From positions 1,210,411 through 1,274,410 of the forward strand of contig NZ_JNIY01000003.1 of the NCBI RefSeq assembly GCF_000701465.1: 64,000 bases of DNA. Reading direction: 5' to 3'. Below the pieces are notes generated by a model. The model did not search any database and had not been told where the DNA came from. It saw only the letters and a list, made by a program, of their open reading frames with translations. The translations under genes and the position numbers were made by a program. The DNA is from Paraoerskovia marina DSM 21750. GTDB lineage: Bacteria > Actinomycetota > Actinomycetes > Actinomycetales > Cellulomonadaceae. Each line of letters opens with the position of its first letter. Within the stretch, counting starts at the first letter, position 1. Below, one piece after another: positions 19,211 through 28,683 of the stretch.

Positions 19211-19501
19211 GTGCAAATATTCTGGGGAATCATCGCGTTCCTGCTCTTCCTCTACCTGATCCTGCTGATCGGTCGGCTCGTTCTCGACTGGGTCCAGGTG
19301 TTCGCCCGCGACTGGCGTCCGCAAGGATTCATGCTCCTGGTCGCCGAGACGGTGTACACGACGACCGACCCGCCGCTGCGTGCGCTGCGCAAGGTCATCC
19401 CTCCGCTACGCATCGGGCAGGTGAGCCTTGACCTGGGTTTCATCATCCTCTTCATCGCGGTCTCGATCGCCCGCACCTGGGCCAGCATCCTCGCGACGTA
19501 G
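19211..19501 (+). CDS. YggT family membrane protein
   Basis: A 96-residue protein with two hydrophobic segments at about residues 3-25 (IFWGIIAFLLFLYLILLIGR) and 74-92 (LGFIILFIAVSIARTW). Between them is the family core with TTDPPLRALRKVIPPLRIG, typical of the YggT/YlmG family. In Gram-positive dcw clusters this gene lies between sepF and divIVA, as here, and is implicated loosely in division or envelope integrity. It starts with GTG at 19211, just after a CACAGT/TAGTTC stretch that could make a leaderless transcript. Biochemical function is unknown. Confidence 0.9.
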   Translation: MQIFWGIIAFLLFLYLILLIGRLVLDWVQVFARDWRPQGFMLLVAETVYTTTDPPLRALRKVIPPLRIGQVSLDLGFIILFIAVSIARTWASILAT

Positions 19502-19672
19502 GTCCGCCCGCGTGTGATCCAGGGCGCACGAAACCGAACTCCGGGACGAACCGGCGTGCCGTGCTTCACAGCTCCGCGACGCCGACCGGCCCGGCCGAGC
19601 AAACTCCGATACTTTGGTTCCAGGTGATCGCCAGATCCCGGACCGACAGCGCAACCGCAACGAGGTGACACG

Positions 19673-20347
19673 ATGGCACTGCTGACTGCCGAGGACATAC
19701 TGAACAAGAAGTTCTCCGCGACGAAGTTCCGTGAGGGCTATGACATCGAGGAGGTCGACGACTTCCTCGACGAGGTCGTCCGGACGCTGAACTCCGTCCA
19801 AGAGGAGAACGAGGACCTGACCTCCAAGCTGGCCGCCGCCGAGCGACGCGTGGCGGAGCTCAGCCGTGCGGGCGCCGCAGGAGCGGCCGCCGAGCCGCAC
19901 GTCGAGGCGCAGCCCGAGCCGGCGCCCGAGCCGGAGCCGGAGCCAGCCGTCGTCGCGGCCGCGGCTGCGAGCCCTGCGGTCTCCGGGGCCGAGCCCGAGT
20001 CCGCCACGGGCATGCTCCAGATGGCCCAGAAGCTGCACGACGACTACGTGCGCTCCGGTCAGGAGGAGAGCGACCGTCTCATCAGCGAGGCGAAGGAGGA
20101 GGGCAACCGACTCGTGCAGGAGGCGGAGGAGACGTCTCACCGCACCCTCACGCAGCTGGAGCAGGAGCGTTCGCTCCTCGAGCGGAAGATCGACGAGCTG
20201 CGCCTGTTCGAGCGTGACTACCGCACCCGTCTCAAGAGCTACCTGCAGAACCTGCTGGGGGACCTCGACAACCGCGGCAGCGCACTCCCGCCGCGCAGCA
20301 ACGCCGCAGCAGGCAACCGCTCGGGAGATCTCCCACCGAGCATCTGA
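19673..20347 (+). CDS. divIVA: DivIVA/Wag31 polar growth coiled-coil protein
   Basis: DivIVA (Wag31) marks curved membrane at poles and septa and directs polar wall growth in actinobacteria. The 224-residue protein has the N-terminal lipid-binding domain (LTAEDILNKKFSATKFREGYDIEEVDDFLDEV as two blocks), then a coiled coil. An Ala/Pro/Glu-rich linker at about residues 70-110 separates it from a second long coiled coil (ESDRLISEAKEEGNRLVQEA) with DYRTRLKSYL near the end. ATG at 19673 has GAGGTGA upstream. The 171-base gap before it has a TACTTT near 19611 that may be a -10. Confidence 0.96.
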   Translation: MALLTAEDILNKKFSATKFREGYDIEEVDDFLDEVVRTLNSVQEENEDLTSKLAAAERRVAELSRAGAAGAAAEPHVEAQPEPAPEPEPEPAVVAAAAASPAVSGAEPESATGMLQMAQKLHDDYVRSGQEESDRLISEAKEEGNRLVQEAEETSHRTLTQLEQERSLLERKIDELRLFERDYRTRLKSYLQNLLGDLDNRGSALPPRSNAAAGNRSGDLPPSI

Positions 20348-20371
20348 TCACGCGTCGGTCCGGTTTCTTCG

Positions 20372-20422
20372 CAGCCGGTGCGCGCGACACACCACGGCGT
20401 GGTGTGTTGTGCGCACCGGCTG
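20372..20422 (+). terminator. 24-bp hairpin downstream of divIVA
   Basis: Bases 20372-20395 pair along their whole length with 20399-20422 (24 bp, two G-U wobbles), leaving only a GGC loop. It lies 25 bases after the divIVA stop and before the next gene's likely promoter, so it most likely ends the dcw transcript. The trailing bases are GTCGCGTTTAG, with only a short T-run, so termination may depend mainly on hairpin strength or be bidirectional. Confidence 0.65.
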
Positions 20423-20462
20423 TCGCGTTTAGTCTCGCCGTCACTCGACCCAGGAGGCCGTC

Positions 20463-20924
20463 ATGACGAAGCTCAGCGCTGCGGAACGTGCCGCAGTCAA
20501 GGAAGAGTTCCCAGAACTCGGCCGACAGGTGAAGAAGTACCCCGTGCGCGACGGAGAGTCGGCGTGGACGCTGAACGAGGCGGAGACCCTCGTCGTCGGT
20601 CTGATGGCGGAGCGTGAGCGCCTGCAGCGAGAGCTGACGGAGGCGGACGTCGAGCTATCCGACTTCTTGCGCAACTCCGGTGAGGGCGCCGGTGACGACC
20701 AGGCGGACTCGGGCGCCAACGCTCTGGAGCGTGAGCAGGAGCTCACGATCGTGAACAACATGCGCGACCTGCTGGCGCAGACCAACCGTGCTCTCGAGCG
20801 GGTCGCGCGCGGCACCTACGCCACGTGCGAGGCCACGGGCGCCGCCATCGGCAAGGCGCGGCTTCAGGCCTTCCCGCGGGCGACCCTGAGCGTCGAGGCA
20901 AAGGCCCGCGAAGAGCGGCGTTGA
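20463..20924 (+). CDS. DksA/TraR-like protein with degenerate zinc finger
   Basis: A 153-residue protein with a long helical hairpin (residues about 35-115, ending [21 protein letters not shown]) and a C-terminal block that aligns with the DksA/TraR zinc-finger region. The usual pattern is CxxC...CxxC. Here only C122 remains; the other three positions are T125, S143 and A146. The surrounding family residues ([20 protein letters not shown]) are kept, so the fold is probably retained without zinc. DksA-type proteins enter the secondary channel of RNA polymerase. It starts at ATG 20463 after AGGAGG, and probably has its own promoter just after the divIVA hairpin. Confidence 0.8.
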   Translation: MTKLSAAERAAVKEEFPELGRQVKKYPVRDGESAWTLNEAETLVVGLMAERERLQRELTEADVELSDFLRNSGEGAGDDQADSGANALEREQELTIVNNMRDLLAQTNRALERVARGTYATCEATGAAIGKARLQAFPRATLSVEAKAREERR

Positions 20925-20974
20925 GCCTGCCGGGTGTGACCCGGCGTGGTCGCGTCGTGGCAGACTTGACCCCG

Positions 20975-21586
20975 ATGTCCACACAGCCCGCGCGCCCGGT
21001 GCGCCGCTCCCTCGTCGCGTGGACGGTCTCGCTGGCCGTCCTCGTCCTCGTCGTCGACCAGGTCACCAAGATCTGGGCCGAGAATGCCCTTGCCGGCGAG
21101 GGGCGGATTCCGCTCGTCGGCGATCTCCTGGGCCTCGTCCTGGTGTACAACCCCGGTGCGGCGCTCTCGATCGGCACGGGCATGACGTGGGTGCTCACGG
21201 TCCTGGTGGTCGTCGTGGTCGCGGTGATCATCCGGTCCTTGCGCAGGCTCGGTTCGCTCGGCTGGGCGATCGCTCTCGGCCTGCTCCTCGGCGGCGCGGT
21301 CGGCAACCTCGTGGACCGGCTCACCAACGAGCCCGGATTCGCGCGCGGGCACGTGGTCGACTTCATCGACTACGGGGTCTTCGTGGGGAACGTGGCCGAC
21401 ATCGCCATCGTCGCCGCCGCCGTCCTGATCGCGATACTCGCGCTGCGTGGGGTCGGCATCGACGGAGAGCCGCTGGTGGACGACGAGGGGGACGAGTCGC
21501 CGTCGTCGGACGACCCGGCGCGGGCCGAGCCCGCCGCGGTCGACCCCACGGACCCGGAGAACCGGCCCGGGAACGGACCGGCGTGA
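20975..21586 (+). CDS. lspA: Lipoprotein signal peptidase LspA
   Basis: LspA is the membrane aspartyl protease that removes signal peptides from diacylated prolipoproteins. The 203-residue product has four hydrophobic segments. Family blocks are [34 protein letters not shown] with the first catalytic Asp, and VVDFIDY...NVADIAI with the second. A hydrophilic acidic tail of about 45 residues ([13 protein letters not shown]) is an extension. I chose ATG at 20975 (MSTQPARP). CAGACT 9 bases before it may give a nearly leaderless message; the frame is open upstream. It overlaps rluD by 4 bases. The window itself encodes lipoproteins it could process. Confidence 0.93.
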   Translation: MSTQPARPVRRSLVAWTVSLAVLVLVVDQVTKIWAENALAGEGRIPLVGDLLGLVLVYNPGAALSIGTGMTWVLTVLVVVVVAVIIRSLRRLGSLGWAIALGLLLGGAVGNLVDRLTNEPGFARGHVVDFIDYGVFVGNVADIAIVAAAVLIAILALRGVGIDGEPLVDDEGDESPSSDDPARAEPAAVDPTDPENRPGNGPA

Positions 21587-22515
21587 GCCGCAAGGAGCTT
21601 CCCGTCCCGGACGGTCTCGTCGGTGAGCGCGTCGACGCCGCGATGGCCCGGATGCTGGGCGTCTCGCGGACCCGTGCCGCCGAGCTCGCCGCCGACGGCA
21701 ACGTCCTTCTCGACGGGACGGCCGTCCGCAAGTCGGACAGGCTGACCGAGGGCGGCTGGCTCGAGGTCGACCTCCAGGACCCGGCGCCCGTCGCAGCGGC
21801 CGTCGTGGCGGAGCCGGTCCCGGGGATGACGATCGCCTACGAGGACGACGACGTGGTCGTGGTGAACAAGCCCGTCGGCGTGGCCGCCCACCCGTCCCCG
21901 GGATGGACCGGACCGACCGTGGTCGGAGCGCTCGTCGCGGCCGGCTACCGGATCTCGACGTCGGGCCCGGCCGAGCGTCAGGGGATCGTTCACCGCCTCG
22001 ACGTCGGTACGTCCGGACTGATGGCGGTCGCGAAGAGCGAGGTCGCGTACACGGGGCTGAAGCGGGCGTTCAAGGAGCGCACGGTCGAGAAGGTCTACCA
22101 CGCGTTGGCGCAGGGCCACCCCGAGCCGACCCGCGGGACGATCGACGCACCGATCGGGCGTCATCCGGGCAACGACTGGAAGTTCGCCGTCACCGCCGAC
22201 GGCAAGCACTCGGTCACGCACTACGAGGTGCTCGAGATGCTTCCGGCCGCGTCGCTCGTCGAGGTTCACCTGGAGACAGGCCGCACCCATCAGATCCGCG
22301 TCCACTTCCAGGCGGTCCGGCACCCGCTCGTGGGCGATCTGACCTACGGGGCGGATCCCCGGCTGGCGGAGCGTACGGGCCTGACCCGGCAGTGGCTCCA
22401 CGCGATGCGACTCGCCTTCGACCACCCTGTCACCGGACGGCGGGTCGAGGTGACCAGCGAGTACCCGGACGACCTGGCGCAGGCCCTCGAGGTGGTCCGG
22501 GGCGCGTACGCATGA
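21583..22515 (+). CDS. rluD: RluA-family 23S rRNA pseudouridine synthase
   Basis: A 310-residue pseudouridine synthase of the RluA/RluD family, which modifies uridines in 23S rRNA. An N-terminal S4 RNA-binding domain ([28 protein letters not shown] in part) is followed by the catalytic domain with the signature [15 protein letters not shown], whose Asp is the catalytic nucleophile. [10 protein letters not shown] and GDLTYGAD are further family blocks. GTG at 21583 overlaps the lspA stop (GTGA). The lspA-rluD pair is widely conserved. The exact uridine target, as between RluD and other members, is inferred from context. Confidence 0.93.
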   Translation: MSRKELPVPDGLVGERVDAAMARMLGVSRTRAAELAADGNVLLDGTAVRKSDRLTEGGWLEVDLQDPAPVAAAVVAEPVPGMTIAYEDDDVVVVNKPVGVAAHPSPGWTGPTVVGALVAAGYRISTSGPAERQGIVHRLDVGTSGLMAVAKSEVAYTGLKRAFKERTVEKVYHALAQGHPEPTRGTIDAPIGRHPGNDWKFAVTADGKHSVTHYEVLEMLPAASLVEVHLETGRTHQIRVHFQAVRHPLVGDLTYGADPRLAERTGLTRQWLHAMRLAFDHPVTGRRVEVTSEYPDDLAQALEVVRGAYA

Positions 22516-22991
22516 CCGGGTCGTACACGGTCGAACGCGTCGCGGACGCGGCGGGCCTCGAGGAAGCCTGGGCGCTGCGGTTCGCCGTCTTCTGCGACGA
22601 GCAGGGCGTGCCACGGGCCGAGGAGATCGATGCGCTAGACACGGACCCGTCGACGTCGCACGTGCTCGTGCGGGCAGTCGACGGGACCGTGGTCGGGACC
22701 GGTCGGCTGCTGGTCGACGACACGCCCGGCGACGTGCACATCGGGCGCGTCGCGGTCGCCGCGCGTGCGCGGGGGACCCGCGTCGGCGCACTGGTGATGG
22801 ACACGCTCGAGCAGTGGGCGCTCGCCGAGAACGCCGCGACGGCGCCGACTGGCTCACGCGTCGTCGTCCGTCTCAGCGCGCAGACGCAGGCCGAGGGCTT
22901 CTACCGGCGGTGCGGGTACGAGGTCGAGGGGCCTGTCTACCTCGACGCCGGGATCGACCATCGCGACGGCGTGAAGGTCCTCACAGCGTAG
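22512..22991 (+). CDS. GNAT family N-acetyltransferase
   Basis: A 159-residue GNAT acetyltransferase of the ElaA-like type. Visible features are [21 protein letters not shown], an acceptor-side block, then [33 protein letters not shown], where RARGTRVG is the acetyl-CoA pyrophosphate loop (Q/RxxGxG/A variant), and [19 protein letters not shown] near the C-terminus. Its ATG overlaps the rluD stop (ATGA), so it is probably the last gene of the lspA-rluD unit. The acceptor substrate cannot be read from the sequence. Confidence 0.88.
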   Translation: MTGSYTVERVADAAGLEEAWALRFAVFCDEQGVPRAEEIDALDTDPSTSHVLVRAVDGTVVGTGRLLVDDTPGDVHIGRVAVAARARGTRVGALVMDTLEQWALAENAATAPTGSRVVVRLSAQTQAEGFYRRCGYEVEGPVYLDAGIDHRDGVKVLTA

Positions 22992-23039
22992 GACGGGACG
23001 AGAGGTCGTGCCGTCCCCCGGACTGTCCCCGGCGGGATC

Positions 23040-23051
23040 TAGACTCGTCGC
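23040..23051 (+). promoter_or_regulatory. -10 element for apparently leaderless dnaE
   Basis: TAGACT at 23040-23045 is followed by 6 bases and then the dnaE ATG at 23052. Transcription would start at or next to the A of the start codon. There is no Shine-Dalgarno sequence. The same TAGACT-spacer-start layout occurs at 26625 and 32623. Confidence 0.5.
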
Positions 23052-26000
23052 ATGCCGTCTGCCAGCTCCACGACCGAGGACGACTTCGTCCACCTGCACG
23101 TGCACACCGAGTACTCCATGCTTGACGGAGCCGCGCGGCTGGGCGACCTCTTCGAGGAGACCTCGCGACTCGGTCAGAAGGCGATCGGGACCACCGACCA
23201 CGGGTACGTCTTCGGGGCGTTCGAGTTCTGGTCGAAGGCGACGGCGGCGGGGATCAAGCCGATCATCGGCGTCGAGGCGTACGTCACCCCCGGGACGAGC
23301 CGGTTCGACCAGACGCGCGTCCGGTACGGCGAGAAGGGCCAGGAGTCCGACGACGTCTCGGCCCGCGGCGCCTACACGCACATGACGATGTGGGCCAAGA
23401 ACAACACGGGTCTGCACAACCTGTTCCGTGCCAGCTCTCTCGCCTCGCTCGAGGGTCAGATGGGCAAGTGGCCGCGCATGGACCGCGACCTGCTCTCGAC
23501 GTACTCCGAGGGCATGATCGCGTCGACCGGATGCCCCTCGGGCGAGATCCAGGTGCGACTGCGTCTGGGCCAGTGGGACGAGGCGGTGCGCGCGGCCGGC
23601 GAGCTGCAGGACATCTACGGCAAGGAGAACTTCTACGTCGAGCTGATGGATCACGGGCTCGACATCGAGACGCGCGTCACGAAGGACCTGATCCGGCTGT
23701 CGGAGACGATCGGCGCGCCCCTGGTGGCCACGAACGACCTGCACTACGTGCGACGCGAGGACTCGAAGTCTCAGGAGGCCCTGCTCTGCATCAACTCGGG
23801 CTCGACGCTCGACGACCCGGACCGGTTCAAGTTCGACGGAGACGGCTACTACGTGAAGTCGGCCCGCGAGATGCGTGAGCTCTTCCGTGAGCTGCCCGAG
23901 GCGTGCGACAACACGCTGCGGATCGCCGAGCAGTGCGAGGTCTCGTTCGACACGAGTGCCAACTACATGCCCCACTTCCCGGTGCCCGAGGGCGAGGACG
24001 AGGTCAGCTGGTTCGTCAAGGAGGTCGAGAACGGCCTGCACCGCCGGTACCCGGACGGGATCCCGGACGCGTCGCGAGAGCAGGCGAGGTACGAGACCGA
24101 GATCATCGTCCAGATGGGGTTCCCGGGCTACTTCCTCGTCGTCGCCGACTTCATCAACTGGGCGAAGGAGCAGGGCATCCGTGTCGGGCCCGGCCGAGGT
24201 TCGGCCGCCGGGTCGATGGCGTCCTACCTGATGGGGATCACCGAGCTGGACCCGTTGGAGCACGGACTCATCTTCGAGCGCTTCCTCAACCCGGAGCGCG
24301 TCTCGATGCCCGACGTCGACGTCGACTTCGACGAGCGCCGGCGCGGCGAGGTCATCCGGTACGTGACGGACAAGTACGGCGACGACCGTGTGGCCCAGGT
24401 GGTCACGTACGGCACCATCAAGGCCAAGCAGGCCCTGAAGGACTCCTCGCGGCTCCTCGGCTTTCCGTTCGCGATGGGGGAGAAGCTGACGAAGGCGATG
24501 CCGCCCGCGGTGATGGGCAAGGACATCACGGTCTCCGGCATCTTCAACCCGAAGGACCCTCGCTACCAGGAGGCCGAGGAGTTCCGGAAGATGCACGAGC
24601 AGGACCCGGAGGCGCAGCGCGTCGTCGACCTGGCTCAGGGGATCGAGGGGCTGAAGAGGCAGTGGGGCGTCCACGCGTGCGCACTCATCATGTCGAGCGC
24701 GCCCCTGATCGACGTGATCCCGCTGATGCGGCGGCCGCAGGACGGCGCGATCATCACGCAGTTCGACTACCCGACCTGCGAGGGCCTCGGGCTCATCAAG
24801 ATGGACTTCCTCGGGCTGCGCAACCTGACGATCCTCGACGACGCGCTCGAGAACATCGTGATGAACGGCAAGGAGCCGGTCGACATCGAGCACATCGGCC
24901 TCGACGACCAGGCGACGTACGACCTGCTCGCCCGGGGCGAGACGCTCGGGGTGTTCCAGCTCGACGGCGGGGCGATGCGCGCGCTCCTCCGCCAGCTGCG
25001 CCCGGACAACTTCGAGGACGTCTCGGCCGTCATCGCCCTGTACCGACCGGGGCCGATGGGGATGAACTCGCACACCAACTACGCCCTGCGCAAGAACGGG
25101 CTCCAGGAGGTCACCCCGATCCACCCGGAGCTCGAGGAGCCGCTCGCGGAGATCCTCGGGGAGACCCACGGGCTGATCGTCTATCAGGAGCAGGTCCAGC
25201 GCGCCGCGCAGATCCTCGCCGGCTACTCCCTCGGACAGGCCGACCTGCTTCGTCGTGCCATGGGCAAGAAGAAGAAGGAGGTCCTGGACAGGGAGTACAT
25301 CCCGTTCCAGGCGGGGATGCGCGAGCGCGGGTACTCCGACGCCGCGATCAAGGCCGTGTGGGACGTCCTCGTGCCGTTCGCGGGCTACGCGTTCAACAAG
25401 GCCCACTCGGCGGGCTACGGACTCGTCTCGTACTGGACCGGGTATCTCAAGGCGAACTACCCGACCGAGTACATGGCGGGCCTGCTCACGAGCGTCCGGG
25501 ACGACAAGGACAAGTCCGCGCTCTATCTCAACGAGTGCCGTCGCATGCACATCACGGTGCTCCCCCCTGACGTCAACTCCTCGGCGGCGAACTTCACGGC
25601 GGTGGGGGACGACATCCGGTTCGGTCTGACGGCCGTGCGCAACGTGGGGCGCAACGTGGTGGACGCGATCGTCGCGACCCGCGAGGAGAAGGGTGACTTC
25701 ACCTCCTTCACCGACTTCCTCGACAAGGTCCCGGCGGTCGTCTGCAACAAGCGCACGATCGAGTCGCTCGTCAAGGCAGGAGCGTTCGACTCGCTCGGAC
25801 ACCCACGGCGGGCACTCGTCGTCGTCCACGAGCAGGCCGTGGACGCGGTGATCTCGGTCAAGCGGGAGGAGGCCAAGGGGCAGTTTGACCTCTTCGCCGA
25901 CCTCGGCGGCTCCGAGGACGACGCGATGGGGTTCCAGGTCGACGTCCCGGACCTGCCCGACTGGGACAAGAAGCAGCTCTTGGCCTTCGAGCGCGAGATG

Positions 26001-26627
26001 CTCGGACTCTACGTCTCCGACCACCCGCTCTCCGGGCTCGAGCACGTGCTCGCCCGGCACGCGGACACCGGGATCGCTGCCCTGCTGACGGACGAGGGGC
26101 GGACGGACGGCTCGACCGTCACGATCGCCGGGCTCGTGACGTCGCTCCAGCGCAAGATGAGCAAGAACGGCAATCCCTGGGCAGCGGTGACCATCGAGGA
26201 TCTCGACGGCGGCGTCGAGGTGATGTTCTTCGGCGAGACCTACCTGGCCTACTCGACGATCCTCGCCGAGGACCAGGTGGTGGTGCTCAAGGGCCGGGTG
26301 CGGCGTCGTGACGACACGATGCAGCTCCAGGCGATGGAGGTGAGCCTCCCCGACGTCTCCAACGTCGCGGACGCTCCGGTGCTGGTCAGCCTTCCGGAGT
26401 CGCGCTGCACGCCGCCGCTCGTGGAGCGCGTGCGCGAGATCCTGGCGACCCATCCTGGGACCGCCGAGGTGCACCTGCGCCTCCAGAGTCCTGGCCGGAC
26501 CACCGTGATGCGCCTCGAGGCGACACTGCGGGTCGAACGTTCGCCCGCGCTCTTCGGTGATCTCAAGGCGTTGCTCGGACCGTCGTGCCTCGCATCGTCG
26601 CCTGTCGGCGTCGGCGCAGGCGTCTAG
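23052..26627 (+). CDS. dnaE: DNA polymerase III alpha subunit DnaE
   Basis: The replicative polymerase alpha subunit (1191 residues, DnaE1 type). The N-terminal PHP domain begins DFVHLHVHTEYSMLDGAARL; in actinobacterial DnaE1 this domain is known to proofread. The palm contains PDVDVDFDERR with catalytic D421 and D423, and GPGRGSAAGS lies just before it. Further blocks are GVHACALIMS, GYAFNKAHSAGYG, and a C-terminal OB-fold (VTIAGLVTSLQRKMSKNGNPW). It lacks the ImuB-partner features of DnaE2 and is full-length. Its TAG stop forms the first three bases of the -10 hexamer of the next gene. Confidence 0.97.
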   Translation: MPSASSTTEDDFVHLHVHTEYSMLDGAARLGDLFEETSRLGQKAIGTTDHGYVFGAFEFWSKATAAGIKPIIGVEAYVTPGTSRFDQTRVRYGEKGQESDDVSARGAYTHMTMWAKNNTGLHNLFRASSLASLEGQMGKWPRMDRDLLSTYSEGMIASTGCPSGEIQVRLRLGQWDEAVRAAGELQDIYGKENFYVELMDHGLDIETRVTKDLIRLSETIGAPLVATNDLHYVRREDSKSQEALLCINSGSTLDDPDRFKFDGDGYYVKSAREMRELFRELPEACDNTLRIAEQCEVSFDTSANYMPHFPVPEGEDEVSWFVKEVENGLHRRYPDGIPDASREQARYETEIIVQMGFPGYFLVVADFINWAKEQGIRVGPGRGSAAGSMASYLMGITELDPLEHGLIFERFLNPERVSMPDVDVDFDERRRGEVIRYVTDKYGDDRVAQVVTYGTIKAKQALKDSSRLLGFPFAMGEKLTKAMPPAVMGKDITVSGIFNPKDPRYQEAEEFRKMHEQDPEAQRVVDLAQGIEGLKRQWGVHACALIMSSAPLIDVIPLMRRPQDGAIITQFDYPTCEGLGLIKMDFLGLRNLTILDDALENIVMNGKEPVDIEHIGLDDQATYDLLARGETLGVFQLDGGAMRALLRQLRPDNFEDVSAVIALYRPGPMGMNSHTNYALRKNGLQEVTPIHPELEEPLAEILGETHGLIVYQEQVQRAAQILAGYSLGQADLLRRAMGKKKKEVLDREYIPFQAGMRERGYSDAAIKAVWDVLVPFAGYAFNKAHSAGYGLVSYWTGYLKANYPTEYMAGLLTSVRDDKDKSALYLNECRRMHITVLPPDVNSSAANFTAVGDDIRFGLTAVRNVGRNVVDAIVATREEKGDFTSFTDFLDKVPAVVCNKRTIESLVKAGAFDSLGHPRRALVVVHEQAVDAVISVKREEAKGQFDLFADLGGSEDDAMGFQVDVPDLPDWDKKQLLAFEREMLGLYVSDHPLSGLEHVLARHADTGIAALLTDEGRTDGSTVTIAGLVTSLQRKMSKNGNPWAAVTIEDLDGGVEVMFFGETYLAYSTILAEDQVVVLKGRVRRRDDTMQLQAMEVSLPDVSNVADAPVLVSLPESRCTPPLVERVREILATHPGTAEVHLRLQSPGRTTVMRLEATLRVERSPALFGDLKALLGPSCLASSPVGVGAGV

Positions 26628-26637
26628 ACTCGACGCG
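26625..26637 (+). promoter_or_regulatory. -10 element for leaderless PPOX gene, overlapping dnaE stop
   Basis: TAGACT at 26625-26630 starts with the TAG stop codon of dnaE and lies 7 bases before the next ATG at 26638. No ribosome binding site is present, so the downstream message is probably leaderless. Confidence 0.45.
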
Positions 26638-27042
26638 ATGATTCATCTGAACCCGGAGCAGCGCGTCTTCGTGACCGAACGCCACCTGGCCACCCTGACG
26701 ACGCTTCGGTCCGACGGGACGCCACATGTCGTCCCGGTCGCGTTCACCTGGGACCCCGAGGCCGGGGTCGCGCGCATCACGACGAACCGCCGTTCGACGA
26801 AGGCGCGGAACGCCGCCCGCGACGCCGAGGGAGTGCCGCCACGGGCGGCCCTGTGCCAGGTCGACGGCGGGCGGTGGATGACTCTCGAGGGTCCGGTCGA
26901 GGTCGTCACCGACGTCGACGAGATCGCGGACGCGGTCGAGCGATACGCGCGCAGGTACCGTCAGCTCAGCGAGAACCCGGACCGGATCGTCCTTCGGCTC
27001 ACCCCCGACCGCGTCATGTGCTCCGCCTACATGGCCGAGTGA
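26638..27042 (+). CDS. PPOX-class (probably F420-dependent) oxidoreductase
   Basis: A 134-residue split-barrel flavin/F420-binding protein. It starts FVTERHLATLTTLRSDGTPHVVPVAFTWD-like (two adjacent blocks), the classic PPOX-family opening, followed by ITTNRRSTKARNA and the RWMTLEGPVEVV block, and ends VLRLTPDRVM. Actinobacterial members of this length commonly bind F420 rather than FMN, but the cofactor cannot be proved from sequence. The ATG at 26638 was chosen because a TAGACT element sits 7 bases upstream. It lies tail to tail with the S4 gene on the other strand. Confidence 0.85.
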   Translation: MIHLNPEQRVFVTERHLATLTTLRSDGTPHVVPVAFTWDPEAGVARITTNRRSTKARNAARDAEGVPPRAALCQVDGGRWMTLEGPVEVVTDVDEIADAVERYARRYRQLSENPDRIVLRLTPDRVMCSAYMAE

Positions 27043-27049
27043 CGGGTCG

Positions 27050-27277
27050 TCACGCCACCGTCGCGGAGATCTCTCCCTGCGGCATGGCGACCGCCACCAC
27101 GTCGCCGCGGACGAGCTGCCGTCCACGACGCGTCTCGACCTCGCCGTTGACGGACACCTCTCCGTCAGTGATGAGCTCGCGTGCGTCGGCGCCCGACTCG
27201 GCGAGGTCGGCCAGCTTGAGGAACTGACCGAGGCGAATGCTCTCGCCGTCGATCGTGACGGGTTCGGAGGAGTTCAT
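27050..27277 (-). CDS. Small S4-domain RNA-binding protein (YaaA/YbcJ-like)
   Basis: A 75-residue protein that is almost entirely one S4 RNA-binding domain: SIRLGQFLKLADLAESGADARELITDGEVSVNGEVETRRGRQL, written here as a continuous but two-block motif (IRLGQFLKLADL and ITDGEVSVNGEVETRRG). Such stand-alone S4 proteins are thought to bind structured RNA, possibly rRNA. ATG at 27277 points away from hisD, and the 65-base gap between them must hold divergent promoters. Confidence 0.85.
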   Translation of the reverse strand: MNSSEPVTIDGESIRLGQFLKLADLAESGADARELITDGEVSVNGEVETRRGRQLVRGDVVAVAMPQGEISATVA

Positions 27278-27330
27278 GGGTTCATTGTGCCCGTTCTGAA
27301 ATGGTCTCGGTGCAGCACGCAGGGCCGTCC

Positions 27331-27342
27331 TAGGATGGGCAC
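27331..27342 (+). promoter_or_regulatory. -10 element for leaderless hisD
   Basis: TAGGAT at 27331-27336 is 6 bases before the hisD GTG at 27343. This fits a leaderless transcript, as proposed for dnaE and hisC. No Shine-Dalgarno is visible. Confidence 0.45.
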
Positions 27343-28665
27343 GTGATATCCCGACTGGACCTCCGTGGCCGAAAGCTCACCCGTCGCGAGCTCGTCGACG
27401 TCCTTCCGCGAGCCGAGCTCGGGGTCGAGGACGCCGCGGCGCAGGTCGCACCCGTCGTCGCCGACGTCCGACGCCGCGGGGCCGCTGCCCTGCGTGACCT
27501 CGCCGAGCGCTTCGACCACGTGCGGCCGCAGTATCTGCGTGTCCCTCCCGCTGAGCTGACGAGCGCGCTCGAGACGCTTCCGGGCACCGTGCGCGCGGGC
27601 CTCGAGGAGTCGATCGTCCGGGTGCGCAGCGGGCACGCGGCACAGAAGCCTCAGGACTTCACCGTGCAGATCGCTCCCGGGGCGCAGGTGCGCCAGCGCT
27701 GGGTACCGGTCGAGCGGGTCGGGCTGTACGCGCCGGGCGGGCTCGCGGTGTATCCGTCTTCCGTCATCATGAATGTCGTGGCGGCCCAGGAGGCCGGGGT
27801 TCCCGGGCTCGCGGTGGCCTCGCCGCCCCAGGCCGACAACGGAGGACTCCCGCACCCGACGATCCTCGCGGCGTGCGCCCTGCTCGGTGTCGAGGAGGTC
27901 TACGCGGTGGGCGGTGCGCAGGCCGTCGCGATGTTCGCCTACGGCGCCGACGGTTCTGACCCGGTCGACGGCGACGTGCTCTGCGAGCCGGTCGACGTGA
28001 TCACCGGGCCCGGGAACGTCTATGTCGCTGCGGCGAAGCGCCTCGTCCGGGGTGTGGTCGGGATCGACGCCGAGGCGGGGCCGACCGAGATCGCCGTCCT
28101 CGCGGACGACTCGGCCGACGCCGGGCACGTCGCGGCCGATCTCGTCAGCCAGGCTGAGCACGACCCGCTCGCCGCCGCGGTGCTGGTCACCGACTCGGTG
28201 GAGCTCGCCTCCGCCGTGGAGGCGCGGGTGGCGGACGTGGCTGCCGAGACCCACCACCGTGAACGGGTCGCGCAGGCACTGGACGGCCCGCAGTCGGCGA
28301 TCGTGGTCGTCGACGACATGGTGCAGGGGCTCGGCGTGGTCGACGCGTACGGTGCCGAGCACCTCGAGATCCAGACACGCGACGCCGCCGAGCTCGCCGA
28401 GAAGGTGAGGAACGCCGGCGCGATCTTCGTGGGGCCCTGGTCGCCGGTCTCCCTCGGCGACTACATGGCAGGGTCCAACCACGTGCTGCCGACGGGAGGC
28501 TGCGCGCGTTTCGCCTCCGGCCTCGGTGTGCACAGCTTCGTCAAGGCGGTACAGGTCATCGAGTACGACCGGGACGCGCTCGCCGTCGTCGCGGACCGCA
28601 TCGTCGCCGTGGCGAACGACGAGGACCTGCCTGCTCACGGTGACGCCGTCCGCGCGCGGTTCTGA
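27343..28665 (+). CDS. hisD: Histidinol dehydrogenase HisD
   Basis: HisD catalyses the last two steps of histidine synthesis, oxidising L-histidinol to L-histidine with two NAD+. The 440-residue product carries the family blocks [22 protein letters not shown] (in two parts), [53 protein letters not shown], and the zinc-binding [21 protein letters not shown] and [10 protein letters not shown] regions. The start is GTG at 27343. In most actinobacteria hisC follows directly; here recQ, adh and a Rieske gene lie between. Confidence 0.96.
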   Translation: MISRLDLRGRKLTRRELVDVLPRAELGVEDAAAQVAPVVADVRRRGAAALRDLAERFDHVRPQYLRVPPAELTSALETLPGTVRAGLEESIVRVRSGHAAQKPQDFTVQIAPGAQVRQRWVPVERVGLYAPGGLAVYPSSVIMNVVAAQEAGVPGLAVASPPQADNGGLPHPTILAACALLGVEEVYAVGGAQAVAMFAYGADGSDPVDGDVLCEPVDVITGPGNVYVAAAKRLVRGVVGIDAEAGPTEIAVLADDSADAGHVAADLVSQAEHDPLAAAVLVTDSVELASAVEARVADVAAETHHRERVAQALDGPQSAIVVVDDMVQGLGVVDAYGAEHLEIQTRDAAELAEKVRNAGAIFVGPWSPVSLGDYMAGSNHVLPTGGCARFASGLGVHSFVKAVQVIEYDRDALAVVADRIVAVANDEDLPAHGDAVRARF

Positions 28666-28683
28666 GCGGGCGCGCCGGCCGGG

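Noticed and set aside
23052..26474. Large minus-strand open frame opposite dnaE (over 1200 codons)
   Set aside because: It is the antisense shadow of a high-GC gene; its product is a low-complexity His/Arg/Asp/Val sequence without any family motif.
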